From Bacteroides ihuae (GTDB lineage: Bacteria > Bacteroidota > Bacteroidia > Bacteroidales > Bacteroidaceae): a DNA stretch of 64,000 nucleotides. The stretch's first letter is position 1. Every line of letters begins with the position of its first letter. Positions 25,277 to 34,419 of this stretch are shown one piece after another. Made by a program: the position numbers and the translations under genes. The notes beneath the pieces were generated by a model that saw nothing but the letters and a program-made list of their open reading frames with translations, made no database searches and was not told the DNA's origin. The DNA is taken from assembly GCF_900104585.1 (NCBI RefSeq), contig NZ_FNVX01000006.1, positions 124,001-188,000 on the forward strand. Reading direction: 5' to 3'.

Positions 25277-26455
25277 ATGAGAACTTTTATTTTATCAGTC
25301 GCAACTCTGTTACTTGCGACAAATGTAATCGCTCAAACACCCGGATATCAATTCACAACAATTGTATCTCAGGAAGCTACCCCTGTTAAAAATCAGGCTT
25401 CCAGTGGCACCTGCTGGTGTTTTGCCACAGCTTCTTTTATGGAATCGGAGCTGATTCGTATGGGCAAAGGTACTTACGATTTATCAGAAATGTTCATTGT
25501 TCGTCAAAAGTACATGAATCAGCTAGAGGATAATTATCTCCGGAAGGGAGAAGGAAACATTGGACAAGGAAGTCTCTCGCACACATTTATGAACGCTTAT
25601 AAGGAAGTCGGTATTGTTCCTGAAGAGGTTTACAGCGGGATTAATTATGATTCCAAAGGGCACAACCACAATGAATTGGCAGAATACATATCGGCTATAG
25701 CTGATACTGCCATAAAACTATCTAAACGAAGCCCTGAATATTATAAATTGCTCAATAGTCTATTTGATATTTATCTGGGGAAAATACCACAGAAGTTTAC
25801 CTATAATGGTAAGGAATATACTCCTAAAACTTTTGCAACTAGCTTAGGATTAAACATGGATGACTATGTAGAACTAACTAGTTTCAGCCACAAACCTTAC
25901 TATCAGGTATTTGCTCCTGAAGTGCCCGATAACTGGGAACATCAATTGATGTACAATCTGCCACTCGATGAAATGATGGAGGTAATAGACCATGCACTGA
26001 ACAATGGATACACTGTATGCTGGGACGGAGATGTTAGCGAAAAAGGATTCTCATTCAAAAATGGAGTAGCCATTAATCTCGAAACAGAAAAGATCGGCGA
26101 ATCTACCACCACAGATAGAGCACGCTTCGAGAAGATGAGTAAAGAAGCTCGCCTGCAGGAGGCATACAAATTTGAGCAGCCTTGTCCTGAGGTGAATGTA
26201 ACTCAAGATATCCGTCAGCAAGGATATGAAGATTTTCAGACTACAGACGACCACTTGATGCACCTCACCGGAATTGTTAAAGATCAAAACGGCACAGAGT
26301 ACTACATGACCAAGAATTCATGGGGAACAGAACGTAATAAGTTCAATGGCTATCTCAATATGTCTCAAAGCTATGTGCGCGCCAAAACCATCTATGTGAT
26401 GGTTCACAAAGATGCTTTGACAAAAGAACTAAGAAACAAATTAGGAATACAATAA
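25277..26455 (+). CDS. C1 family cysteine peptidase (aminopeptidase C / bleomycin hydrolase type)
   Basis: 392 residues from ATG 25277. A longer frame from 25226 would put 17 charged residues ahead of a perfect signal peptide (MRTFILSVATLLLATNVIAQ), so the later start is preferred. Catalytic cysteine C46 lies in SSGTCWCF, the histidine in DDHLMHLTGIV, and the asparagine in KNSWG, the papain-type triad. Architecture fits the PepC/BleH branch but with a signal peptide, unlike cytoplasmic PepC. It lies 67 bp after the C69 gene and is convergent with the M1 gene. Confidence 0.9.
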   Translation: MRTFILSVATLLLATNVIAQTPGYQFTTIVSQEATPVKNQASSGTCWCFATASFMESELIRMGKGTYDLSEMFIVRQKYMNQLEDNYLRKGEGNIGQGSLSHTFMNAYKEVGIVPEEVYSGINYDSKGHNHNELAEYISAIADTAIKLSKRSPEYYKLLNSLFDIYLGKIPQKFTYNGKEYTPKTFATSLGLNMDDYVELTSFSHKPYYQVFAPEVPDNWEHQLMYNLPLDEMMEVIDHALNNGYTVCWDGDVSEKGFSFKNGVAINLETEKIGESTTTDRARFEKMSKEARLQEAYKFEQPCPEVNVTQDIRQQGYEDFQTTDDHLMHLTGIVKDQNGTEYYMTKNSWGTERNKFNGYLNMSQSYVRAKTIYVMVHKDALTKELRNKLGIQ

Positions 26456-26457
26456 TC

Positions 26458-28977
26458 TCATTCCTGTGGTTCTATCCACTCTCCATTTACTCGATAGAGT
26501 GGATAGGCCGCTTGCAAAATTTTGTTCTTCAATAATTGCGGATAATCAGGATGTTCTGCAAAAAAGGTCTTTACCGCTTGGTAGGCCTCAGTGCTACGAT
26601 GACTTCCTAGCAATGCATTAGCCCAACCTCTGGGAAAGAATATATCACCTGTGCGTTGCACTTCCTTCAATAGTTCAAGTCCCGGACGAATGTATTTCAC
26701 CGAACTTGGTTCGTGACTGCGATGATTCAAGAACGCCAAAACAGTTTGCGTCCATGGCTCTATTCGTCGATTCTCGGCTCTGGAAAGCGACTGAAAGATA
26801 GAATCTCTCTTTAGCGAATCGGGTGTTAATGAAGGTATAATAAAATCAAACTCTCTCAAACGATCCGAATTACTAATTCTTGCGCGTTGCTTGGCAGATA
26901 TAACCTCGTACTTTTCGGGCATTTTCAAGCAAAGATTGTATGCAAGCGAAGTATAATCCCGTTCACTCAATAGTTGATCCGAAGCCACATCCCAAATCAC
27001 ATAGAGCTCGCCAACCACTTTGGGCGATTCAGCTACATCCCGAAGCATCCGTTTCAGTTGAATGCGACAAGAAGTCAACGGATGTTCATTGCTCAGGTCA
27101 AACAGAGTAGCCTCAGCGACGCCACGTTCATCACCACGCAACTCTAAAACAGAATTCCACAAATAGCTCACGATAGAAGATGCAACCAAATCGTTCAATT
27201 CATGCTTCAACCCAACCAGCAACGAGCGAACAAAGTCACTGTTACTAATACGGAAGCAGAGTCTGTTTTCGTAAAGCGTCATCAGGTACGACTGGCGAGC
27301 CAAGTCATCTTTCTCTTCCGCCCAATGATTCAATAAATAATCGGCTGTCAATTTATCTAAAAGAAAACGTCCGTAACCTCGTCCATCATAGTTAGGCAAC
27401 AGTTTCTCGGCTGCAAAGCCAAGAGGAATTTCACATTTGCTTGTCGTTAGATCCACATGAATAAGAGTATCCTTCTCTCCTACTACCTTCACTGCAAAAC
27501 GTTGGGGCCAAACCAAGTCTCGTTTCCATGGGTCGGCTTGTCTTACTGTAAAACCGTTTTCGGAAGGAATAAGAGAAATATCCGGCATTCCTTTTTGCTT
27601 CACCCATACATTACTAAATGAGGTTAAGTCGGCATCGGTCTTACTATCCAAAATATTAATCAGATCATCCCAAGTAGCATTTCCATAAGCATAAGTAGTG
27701 AGGTATTGACGTATTCCACTGCGAAAGGCCTCCCATCCCATTATCTCCACTAACTTTTGCATCATCACCGGAGCCTTGTCGTAAATAATATTACCATAGA
27801 TCAAACCGGCATTGCTCAAGTTATCGAGAGGTTGCTGAATGGAAGTGGTACCCAACGTTCTATCTTCGGATAAAGAAGCAGCCGTGAATGTCTTCAGATT
27901 ATTTAGCCGATGATTTACTTTCGGAAACACAGGCTCTGACATGACTGATGCAAAATAATTGGCAAAGACCTCTTTCGTCCAAACATCGTCAAACCAATTC
28001 ATCGTAACCAAGTCTCCAAACCACATGTGGGAGGTTTCATGGGTAATCAATTGTGTGCGTTCTAACTCTTCATCAGGAGTGGCATGCTCATTCAAGAGGA
28101 TGCGCCTATCGTTATAAAACGTAGCGCCAGTGTGCTCCATTCCACCAAACTGAAAACCAGGCAAAACCACAAAATCATATTTAGAGAACGGATAAACAAT
28201 GCCAGTAAAAGCTTCTTGCCACTCCAGTGCATCGAATATCTGAGAAAAAACCGTATCAAGTTGCGCTACCTTCTTTTCGTCCGTTTCACGATAATAGGCC
28301 GCAATGGTTCTACCTTTTCTTGTGGCTTTCGCTTGTTTAAACTCGCCGGCAGCAAAGGCAAACAGATAGGTACTCAACGGTTCGGTCGTGGCAAACAGAA
28401 GGCTTTTTCTCTCTCCTGCTTTCGTCTCTTTTGTTACGCCCGAGTTGGAGACAGCGCTCCACGAAGTAGGTAATTCAAGCTCGAGTGTGAAACGAGCCTT
28501 CAGATTGGGCTGGTCGAAACAAGGAAAAAGCGTACGTGCCCGATCGGGTACAAGCAAGGTGTATAGAAATTCGTCGTTCCTATTCAGCGATTGGTTTCCG
28601 GCAATGAATGTGATGTTCAATTCATTCGTACCTTTTGAGACATGTTTCTGATCGATGATGATATGTTCATTACTCACCCGATAAGGAACCGGTTTCCCAT
28701 TAAGCAACAAAGAGCGAACTTTGTCTGCTTCTTCACGAAAGTCTACAATGAGGGATGTTTTCTCCGATAAAGTAAAATGTATCAAAACCTTGCCGGTGAC
28801 AATTTCCGCTTTCACTTTAGGAATAGTAAAACTCAGTTTATACTCCAGATTGTGAATAGTTTGCTTACGAAGTGTAGCCAACTCCCACGGCACGCCTATC
28901 CCTTCAGTTACTTTATTACTATATGTTATCATGGAAAAAAGTAGAGATATAATAAAGAGGAATCTTCTTGCATTCAT
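26458..28977 (-). CDS. M1 family metallo-aminopeptidase
   Basis: 839 residues with an N-terminal signal peptide. Zinc site HETSH (313-317) with the third ligand E336 in DVWTKEVFANYF. The exopeptidase motif, GAMEN in most M1 enzymes, reads GGMEH (278-282), a change of the last asparagine to histidine. The order is N-terminal saddle domain (30-215), catalytic domain (about 240-480), then a long helical C-terminal region (560-839). It would remove N-terminal residues from peptides in the periplasm. The stop is 2 bp from the convergent C1 gene. Promoter at 28998-29028. Confidence 0.93.
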   Translation of the reverse strand: MNARRFLFIISLLFSMITYSNKVTEGIGVPWELATLRKQTIHNLEYKLSFTIPKVKAEIVTGKVLIHFTLSEKTSLIVDFREEADKVRSLLLNGKPVPYRVSNEHIIIDQKHVSKGTNELNITFIAGNQSLNRNDEFLYTLLVPDRARTLFPCFDQPNLKARFTLELELPTSWSAVSNSGVTKETKAGERKSLLFATTEPLSTYLFAFAAGEFKQAKATRKGRTIAAYYRETDEKKVAQLDTVFSQIFDALEWQEAFTGIVYPFSKYDFVVLPGFQFGGMEHTGATFYNDRRILLNEHATPDEELERTQLITHETSHMWFGDLVTMNWFDDVWTKEVFANYFASVMSEPVFPKVNHRLNNLKTFTAASLSEDRTLGTTSIQQPLDNLSNAGLIYGNIIYDKAPVMMQKLVEIMGWEAFRSGIRQYLTTYAYGNATWDDLINILDSKTDADLTSFSNVWVKQKGMPDISLIPSENGFTVRQADPWKRDLVWPQRFAVKVVGEKDTLIHVDLTTSKCEIPLGFAAEKLLPNYDGRGYGRFLLDKLTADYLLNHWAEEKDDLARQSYLMTLYENRLCFRISNSDFVRSLLVGLKHELNDLVASSIVSYLWNSVLELRGDERGVAEATLFDLSNEHPLTSCRIQLKRMLRDVAESPKVVGELYVIWDVASDQLLSERDYTSLAYNLCLKMPEKYEVISAKQRARISNSDRLREFDFIIPSLTPDSLKRDSIFQSLSRAENRRIEPWTQTVLAFLNHRSHEPSSVKYIRPGLELLKEVQRTGDIFFPRGWANALLGSHRSTEAYQAVKTFFAEHPDYPQLLKNKILQAAYPLYRVNGEWIEPQE

Positions 28978-28997
28978 ATTGAGCTATTTAATCTGCA

Positions 28998-29028
28998 CAA
29001 AAATACAATAATCTACCTGCAAATACAA
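28998..29028 (-). promoter_or_regulatory. Promoter of the M1 peptidase (TTG-N20-TATTTTTG)
   Basis: Minus strand: TTG (complement of 29026-29028), 20 bp, TATTTTTG (complement of 28998-29005), 20 bp before the ATG. Confidence 0.7.
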
Positions 29029-29082
29029 TGAAGCAAGTAGCAATTAAGGTAATAAGTCACTCACCGTATAGCATAATGCAAA

Positions 29083-30174
29083 CTAATCTGACCAATCACT
29101 AAACTCAAAGCTCAGTTGTTCCCATTCCTCTTTCTCGTCAACCAACTCTTTCGGGTTAGAAACAGAAAGGCCGATAAGTCGTATCGGATGGTTACTGTAT
29201 TCCACCTCCTTGAGTAATTGCTTAGCCAGAGGTAGTATCTCATTCAATGTTTTAAGCTCATTAGTCTGAGTGGAACTTCGCGTTATCTGATTAAAGTCGT
29301 GAAACTTAATTTTTAAAGTCAGCGTATTCCCCGTAAAATCAGCCTGTTTCAAACGTTCAACAAGCTCTACTGCCACATGATACAATTCAATAATGACCGA
29401 CGAACGCAGACTAATATCTTTTTCTAATGTTCGCTCGCAGCCGACCGACTTTCGAATCCTCACAGCCTCAACCGGACGAAGATCAATTCCTCTCGAAAAG
29501 TCATAATACATCAAGCCTGCCTTACCAAATTGTCGAGTCAGCATTTCTACAGTGCACAACCGAAGTTGTTCGCCATTGTGAATGCCCAAAGTATGCATTT
29601 TCTTAGCCGTTACGGGCCCTACTCCCCAGAAAGATTCAATTGACAGATGAGAGATGAAATCAAGTGCTTGCTGTGGATGAATGGTGCAAAGTCCATCCGG
29701 TTTACGATAGTCGGAGGCTATCTTAGCCAGAAATTTATTGTAAGACACACCAGCCGACGCAACTAAGTTCAATTCCTCTCGAATGCTTTTTTTAATTGCC
29801 ACAGCAATATCGACAGCCAGACTAATCCCCTTCTTATTTCCCGTAACATCCAGAAAAGCCTCATCAAGAGACAATGGCTCAATAAGATCGGTATATTGAT
29901 GAAAGATTTCGTGAATTTGTCGAGAGACAGCTTTGTAAGCACTCATCCGTCCAGGTACAAAAATAAGATGGGGACAAAGATTCTTCGCTTTTAAAGAGGA
30001 CATAGCTGAACGAACACCGTAACGCCTGGCCTCATAACTTGCAGCAGCCACTACTCCTCGCTCTTCAGAATAGCCCACAGCAACCGGTTTTCCACGCAAT
30101 TCGGGATTGTCTCTCTGCTCCACCGAAGCAAAGAAAGCATCCATATCAATGTGTATGATTTTACGTTCCACCAT
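29083..30174 (-). CDS. dinB: DNA polymerase IV (Y family)
   Basis: 363 residues from ATG 30174. The frame is open to 30213, but the -7 box at 30189-30196 lies inside that extension, so translation must begin at 30174, giving the usual MVERKIIHIDMDAFFASVEQ start. The catalytic acidic residues are in HIDMDAFFASVE and SLDEAFLDVT; GVSYNKFLAKIASDYRKP and the helix-hairpin-helix SFWGVGPVTAKKM follow, with the little-finger domain at the end. It carries out error-prone translesion synthesis. The sequence ends without an obvious beta-clamp motif beyond the terminal EQLSFEFSD, which resembles QLxLF. Confidence 0.95.
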   Translation of the reverse strand: MVERKIIHIDMDAFFASVEQRDNPELRGKPVAVGYSEERGVVAAASYEARRYGVRSAMSSLKAKNLCPHLIFVPGRMSAYKAVSRQIHEIFHQYTDLIEPLSLDEAFLDVTGNKKGISLAVDIAVAIKKSIREELNLVASAGVSYNKFLAKIASDYRKPDGLCTIHPQQALDFISHLSIESFWGVGPVTAKKMHTLGIHNGEQLRLCTVEMLTRQFGKAGLMYYDFSRGIDLRPVEAVRIRKSVGCERTLEKDISLRSSVIIELYHVAVELVERLKQADFTGNTLTLKIKFHDFNQITRSSTQTNELKTLNEILPLAKQLLKEVEYSNHPIRLIGLSVSNPKELVDEKEEWEQLSFEFSDWSD

Positions 30175-30188
30175 ATTGTTCGAAAGTC

Positions 30189-30196
30189 CAAAAGTA
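30189..30196 (-). promoter_or_regulatory. -7 box of dinB, decides the start codon
   Basis: Minus-strand TACTTTTG, exact consensus, 15 bp before ATG 30174. No SOS-type operator was recognised. Confidence 0.65.
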
Positions 30197-30350
30197 GATA
30201 AAAACGACCACACTAAGTACCTTCAAGCAAAAAAAACAGGCAAGTAATTAAAGAAACAAAAACTCGAAAGAAGAACTATTGGCACATACTCATTGTTATC
30301 TAGGTACTTTTTTAAAGAGTATAACTAAGTAACAACGAAAACATAAAAGA

Positions 30351-30965
30351 ATGAATCTATTCGATACAAGAGCCCAACAATGGGATAATGATCCCACTCA
30401 TTGGGAACGTTCAGAAGCTATAGCCGAAAAAATGCGTCAAATACTACCCATCACCGCAAAGATGACTGCAATGGAATATGGAGCAGGCACCGGCATCCTG
30501 AGCTTCCTCTTATCTGAGTCTTTCGCAAACATAACACTGATGGATAGCTCAACCGAAATGGTGAAAGTGATGCAAGAGAAAGTTGCCCGAAGTAATTCAC
30601 CTATGCTATCTCCTATCCTTATCGACCTGGAAAAAGGAGAATATAAAGACGCCAAATACGATTGCATCTTTACACAGATGGCAATGCATCATGTACTTAA
30701 GCTAGATCTCGTCTTCGAACGATTTTACCGGTTACTCAATCCGGATGGATATCTGGCTATTGCCGACCTATATACAGAAGATGGCTCGTTTCACGGCAAA
30801 GGATTCAATGGACACAACGGATTTGATCCTACCCAATTAAAGGCAAGCCTCGAAAAAATAGGATTCACAAATATCTCTTATGAACCTTGCTTTGTGGTAA
30901 AAAGAAAAATGGACGAAGGGCTACGCGAATATCCGGTATTTCTGCTTACAGCAAAGAAACGCTAG
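30351..30965 (+). CDS. Class I SAM-dependent methyltransferase
   Basis: 204 residues. SAM-binding motif I is MEYGAGTGILSF (41-52), motif II is the acidic LMDSSTEMVKVM (about 61-72), and CIFTQMAMHHV (about 102-112) is the motif IV/post-II strand; the C-terminal half has the LNPDGYLAIADLY strand of class I enzymes. The HHV segment after motif IV is typical of UbiE/COQ5-like small-molecule methyltransferases. Substrate unknown. It is a single gene, convergent with the PAP2 gene (6 bp gap). Confidence 0.88.
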   Translation: MNLFDTRAQQWDNDPTHWERSEAIAEKMRQILPITAKMTAMEYGAGTGILSFLLSESFANITLMDSSTEMVKVMQEKVARSNSPMLSPILIDLEKGEYKDAKYDCIFTQMAMHHVLKLDLVFERFYRLLNPDGYLAIADLYTEDGSFHGKGFNGHNGFDPTQLKASLEKIGFTNISYEPCFVVKRKMDEGLREYPVFLLTAKKR

Positions 30966-30971
30966 ATACAC

Positions 30972-31682
30972 TCAAATATACATCTTACACACTGAGATGA
31001 CTACGTCGGTAAAGACAGTAACGCCTATGACGATCATTAAGATATTTGCGTGCAGCCTTGAGTAAGCAGGCTTCCTACTTTCAGTTGGGGATAGACCAAA
31101 GAACTTGGCACGCAAATATTTAAATAACTGATAGGTTAAAAAGCCGCAAATAGCGCCAACAATCATACCGCCAATTATATCGGTAATAAAATGTACCCCA
31201 AGATAGATGCGAGAGTAACAAGTTATCAGCGCCCAGAGAGACAAGACAGCAGTGAATAAATAATATCGATAAACGAGCGATAAGAAAACAACAGCACCAA
31301 ATCCGTTTGCAGCATGAGCAGAAACAAATCCATAACGACCGCCTCTGTAGTTATCAACAGTTAGTACTTGAGCCATAAAATCAGGATGATGAGTTGGACG
31401 CAGCCTACAAAAAAGTGGTTTTATAACACCTGCCGATATTTGATCACAAAGACAAAACAGAAGGGCAAAACAGCCAATAAATAAAAGAGCTTGTTGCCAT
31501 TTCGTTTTATAGAAAGTAAGAATCAAAACACAAACACAAAGAGGGATCCAAAGAAATTTGCCTGAATAGAGCATCATAAAGTAATCCCAAAATTCAGTAT
31601 GATGATTATTCAAAAAAAGAAAAGAGCTCCGCTCAATGGGTAGCAAACGTTCAACAAAACTATTTAATAGAAAATAAGCCAT
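30972..31682 (-). CDS. PAP2 family phosphatase, membrane-bound
   Basis: 236 residues and about six membrane helices. The three PAP2 phosphatase motifs are visible: KPLFCRLRP (KxxxxxxRP), SAHAANGFG (the PSGH motif, here SAHA) and SRIYLGVHFITDIIGG (SRxxxxxHxxxD). Such enzymes dephosphorylate lipid phosphates such as undecaprenyl pyrophosphate or phosphatidic acid at the outer face of the inner membrane. The proline and glycine of PSGH are changed (S-A-H), but the catalytic histidine is kept. A recognised promoter is missing from its 220-bp leader region. Confidence 0.9.
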   Translation of the reverse strand: MAYFLLNSFVERLLPIERSSFLFLNNHHTEFWDYFMMLYSGKFLWIPLCVCVLILTFYKTKWQQALLFIGCFALLFCLCDQISAGVIKPLFCRLRPTHHPDFMAQVLTVDNYRGGRYGFVSAHAANGFGAVVFLSLVYRYYLFTAVLSLWALITCYSRIYLGVHFITDIIGGMIVGAICGFLTYQLFKYLRAKFFGLSPTESRKPAYSRLHANILMIVIGVTVFTDVVISVCKMYI

Positions 31683-31850
31683 TCTATTTATACTTTAGCG
31701 TTCATAGTAGTTTATCAGAAAAAGTCTCAATCATAGTTATCGTTACTTATCCAGCACAGAAACAACCACTCCGATCTTGAATCAATGACTAAGCAATAGT
31801 CTAATGTACATTGATGAAAGTTGCATTCATTGTTGCTTTTGCCTGAATAG

Positions 31851-31887
31851 TAAGTTCCGTATAAATTATAGGTTTATACGGAACTTA
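31851..31887. terminator. Hairpin beyond the tmRNA 3' end
   Basis: Perfect 15-bp arms 31851-31865 and 31873-31887 around TAAGTTCCGTATAAA, starting 19 bp past the tmRNA 3' end. The T-rich side lies on the plus strand, so as a minus-strand terminator it is imperfect. The stretch 31683-31850 holds nothing else that I recognise. Confidence 0.6.
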
Positions 31888-31905
31888 TTTCATTAGTTTG
31901 CTAAG

Positions 31906-32299
31906 TGGAGCTGGAGGGAATCGAACCCTCGTCCAAACGAGGAAATCATAAGCTTTCTACATGCTTATCTTTGCCTAAATTTTCGTGTCGGGGCAGAACC
32001 AAAGCCATCAACCCAAACCTTATCCTCTGTTGTTTCGCCATTGGTGCGAGGCCGCCTCAGGCTATCTCCGATGTTACTGCACCACTGAACCGGAAAGCTT
32101 CGAAGCCACAGCATCCGAGTGATGTCTCGTCCTAGCACCTAGTGCCTGGATTAAGCTAATCTACTTTAGTTCGATTAAGCAGCAAGAGCGTAATTATTTT
32201 CGCCAGATAAAATTTTGATAACTGATATTTGAGTGCAAATTACCGACGCACTGCATGCTTACCCACCATTTCTGCCCGCTGTCAAATCCAGTCAACCCC
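31906..32299 (-). ncRNA. ssrA: Transfer-messenger RNA (tmRNA)
   Basis: Minus-strand 5' end GGGGTTGACTGGATTTGACA at 32299 and 3' end CCCTCCAGCTCCACCA at 31906, with the CCA encoded. The acceptor stem GGGGTTG pairs with CAGCTCC (two wobbles). The tag reading frame at 32204-32175 (minus) codes for GENNYALAA followed by TAA; with the alanine from the charged tmRNA it tags stalled proteins as AGENNYALAA. Total length 394 nt, one-piece form. A -7 box TATATTTG lies at 32334-32341. The protein-like plus-strand frame across this region is an artefact. Confidence 0.97.
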
Positions 32300-32333
32300 A
32301 TTTTAGAGGAAGCGGTAAACCACTTTAGCGTTG

Positions 32334-32341
32334 CAAATATA
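32334..32341 (-). promoter_or_regulatory. -7 box of ssrA
   Basis: Minus-strand TATATTTG, exact TAnnTTTG match; leaves a leader of about 25 nt before the mature 5' end, to be removed by RNase P. Confidence 0.6.
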
Positions 32342-32424
32342 TATATTATATTGCAAGCTGTTGCATAATGCGGGTCAATTCTTCGTTTTTTTTGTTCTAA
32401 AAAACAATAATTGAAAGATTATCG

Positions 32425-32432
32425 TATTTTTG
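32425..32432 (+). promoter_or_regulatory. Putative -7 box for the lactonase gene
   Basis: TATTTTTG, exact consensus, 31 bp before ATG 32463. Confidence 0.55.
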
Positions 32433-32462
32433 TATTCATATAAATAACAATCAGAAAGAAAA

Positions 32463-33611
32463 ATGGTGAAAGAAATAATTAGCATCTGCACAATCGGTAT
32501 GTTAGCAACCAGTTGTCAGCTCAAAAAGGCCAATCAACAAGAACATGAAGCTACAAATGGCGAACTAACGATGCTTGTAGGTACCTACACATCCGGTAGC
32601 AGTAAAGGTATTTATACCTTTCGTTTCAACATGCAAACGGGGGTGGCTACTCCATTGAGTGAGGTGAAAGTATCCAACCCATCTTATCTCATTCCATCCG
32701 AAGATGGTAAGTTTGTCTATGCTGTAAGTGAACAAGGGGATGAGACAGCTGCGCTCAGTGCTTTTGCATTGAACAAAGAGAAGGGTACGCTGAACTTATT
32801 GAACACGCAAAAAACAATGGGGGCCGACCCATGTTATGTTACCACTAATGGCCAATATGTAGTTACGGCCAATTATAGCGGAGGAAGTATCTCGGCATTT
32901 CCGATTAAAGAAGATGGTTCACTACTGCAAGCATCTTCAGTCATCACATTTGAAGGATCGGGACTTGACCCAGAACGTCAGAAAACGCCACACTTACATT
33001 GCGTACGCTTTACGCCGGATGGAAAATATCTTTTTGCGGATGATTTAGGCAGTGACAAGATACATAAATTCAACGTGAACCAAGAAGCAAACGCAGTAAA
33101 CAAGAAGCAATTATTAAGTATGGGTGCTCCTCTTTCTTTCAAGCTGAAACCTGGGTCTGGGCCTCGTCATCTTACATTTGCACCTAACGCAAAGTTTGCT
33201 TATCTCATCAACGAGTTATCAGGTAAAGTCACAGCCTTTGAGTACGCCGACGGAAAATTAAAAGAGATTCAGTCAATAGCTGCCGATACGGTTGGGGCAC
33301 GTGGTAGTGCTGATATTCATATCAGTCCCGATGGAGAATATCTCTACGCCAGCAATCGTCTGAAAGCCGATGGCATTGCTATCTTCCGCATCAGTAAAAC
33401 GGATGGTACATTAGTGAAGGTGGGCTATCAGTCAACAGGTATTCATCCACGAAACTTCAATATTACTCCAAACGGAAAATACTTACTTGTGGCTTGCCGC
33501 GACAGCAATGTGATTCAGGTATTTGAGAGAAACTCTGAGACTGGATTACTAACAGATATCCAAAAAGATATAAAGTTAGATAAGCCTGTCTGCATTCAGT
33601 TTGTGAATTAA
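32463..33611 (+). CDS. Lactonase family protein (6-phosphogluconolactonase-like beta-propeller), lipoprotein
   Basis: 382 residues. A lipoprotein signal ends at C19 (IGMLATSC). The rest is a seven-bladed propeller of the Pgl/YbhE type: LVGTYTSGSSKGIYTFRFN (blade 1), PSYLIPSEDGKFVYAVSE, HLHCVRFTPDGKYLFADDLGSDKI, SGPRHLTFAPNAKFAYLINE, DIHISPDGEYLYASNR, IHPRNFNITPNGKYLLVACRDSN. The catalytic-type residues of Pgl (histidine and arginine in the HxxxF and GPRH repeats) are present. Because it carries a lipobox it would sit outside the cytoplasm, so 6-phosphogluconolactone is an unlikely natural substrate; another lactone is possible (inference). Confidence 0.88.
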   Translation: MVKEIISICTIGMLATSCQLKKANQQEHEATNGELTMLVGTYTSGSSKGIYTFRFNMQTGVATPLSEVKVSNPSYLIPSEDGKFVYAVSEQGDETAALSAFALNKEKGTLNLLNTQKTMGADPCYVTTNGQYVVTANYSGGSISAFPIKEDGSLLQASSVITFEGSGLDPERQKTPHLHCVRFTPDGKYLFADDLGSDKIHKFNVNQEANAVNKKQLLSMGAPLSFKLKPGSGPRHLTFAPNAKFAYLINELSGKVTAFEYADGKLKEIQSIAADTVGARGSADIHISPDGEYLYASNRLKADGIAIFRISKTDGTLVKVGYQSTGIHPRNFNITPNGKYLLVACRDSNVIQVFERNSETGLLTDIQKDIKLDKPVCIQFVN

Positions 33612-33650
33612 AAACATTGCTCTGTCTCTCGATCTTATTTTGAAGGAAAA

Positions 33651-33712
33651 GTTTCCTCACTATAAACCTTTAGTTTCCACGTATTGAAACGAAAGGTATA
33701 TAGTAAGGAAAC
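33651..33712. terminator. Long imperfect hairpin between convergent genes
   Basis: Arms 33651-33677 and 33685-33712 pair in four blocks (GTTTCCT/AGGAAAC, ACTAT/ATAGT, ACCTTT/AAAGGT, GTTTC/GAAAC) separated by one- or two-base mismatches. It lies between the lactonase and M23 genes, which face each other. There is no clean T run, so terminator is a tentative label. Confidence 0.5.
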
Positions 33713-33801
33713 CATTCGTATCTAAGTATGAAAACAAAAGTTTTATAGTACATAAAACTAATGAAACAACCTTCGGCCAAATATCCAAAGTAAGGAGGTA
33801 A

Positions 33802-34410
33802 TTAAAGGGCTTTGACTAAGATACGAGAGCCTTTCTTGAGGCATTGAACGCATCCTTGGCGAAGTGTGCCCTCTTGAAAATTAAAGATAAGATTGGGATT
33901 GAAATGTTGCCCATTAAAGCGGGTCTCAAAATGCAAATGTTCCGTTGTGGCTCTTCCCGTGCGACCAGTCAAGGCAATAGGCTCTCCGGCTTTCACCATA
34001 TCACCACTCTTCACAAAGTTTTTAGAGTTATGGCTATAAATCGTTTCCAATCCACCCGAATGGCGCACGACAATTACATTGCCATAGGCACTATAAGGTT
34101 TAGCCATGCGCACCACACCATCGAAAGCGCAATAAATAGTATCCTTTGCACAGGTTTTGATATCCACCCCACTATGCCCCCTACGCGAACCGTAAGCAGA
34201 AATAACCTTAGCACCAGGCAGTGGAAAAGCAAAAGCTTGCTTTGGAATTGAATCTAAATAAAGAAGCAACTTATTATTATGCTCAAACAAACCCGGAGTT
34301 GCCACACGTATGTGGTTAATTTCCATTTGAGAGAAATAGGGACATGCTTTCTGTGCACTAACCTGCAGAGAAAAGCAAAACATGCAGACATAAAATAAAA
34401 ATTGCTTCAT
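33802..34410 (-). CDS. M23 family metallopeptidase (LytM-like)
   Basis: 202 residues with a signal peptide (1-20, ending SLQVSAQ). The LytM zinc site is complete: H79 and D83 in GHSGVDIKT, H158 and H160 in TEHLHFET, with H127 in YSHN as the catalytic histidine. These enzymes cut peptide cross-links of peptidoglycan, or activate amidases when the site is lost; here the site is intact. Domain position (60-170) leaves only a short N-terminal linker and no coiled coil, unlike EnvC/NlpD. It is 9 bp downstream of the B3/B4 gene. Confidence 0.93.
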   Translation of the reverse strand: MKQFLFYVCMFCFSLQVSAQKACPYFSQMEINHIRVATPGLFEHNNKLLLYLDSIPKQAFAFPLPGAKVISAYGSRRGHSGVDIKTCAKDTIYCAFDGVVRMAKPYSAYGNVIVVRHSGGLETIYSHNSKNFVKSGDMVKAGEPIALTGRTGRATTEHLHFETRFNGQHFNPNLIFNFQEGTLRQGCVQCLKKGSRILVKAL

Positions 34411-34419
34411 ATCGTGTGA

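Noticed and set aside
31905..32135. 76-residue plus-strand ORF
   Set aside because: It is antisense to the 3' part of tmRNA; the RNA's two ends and tag are unmistakable.
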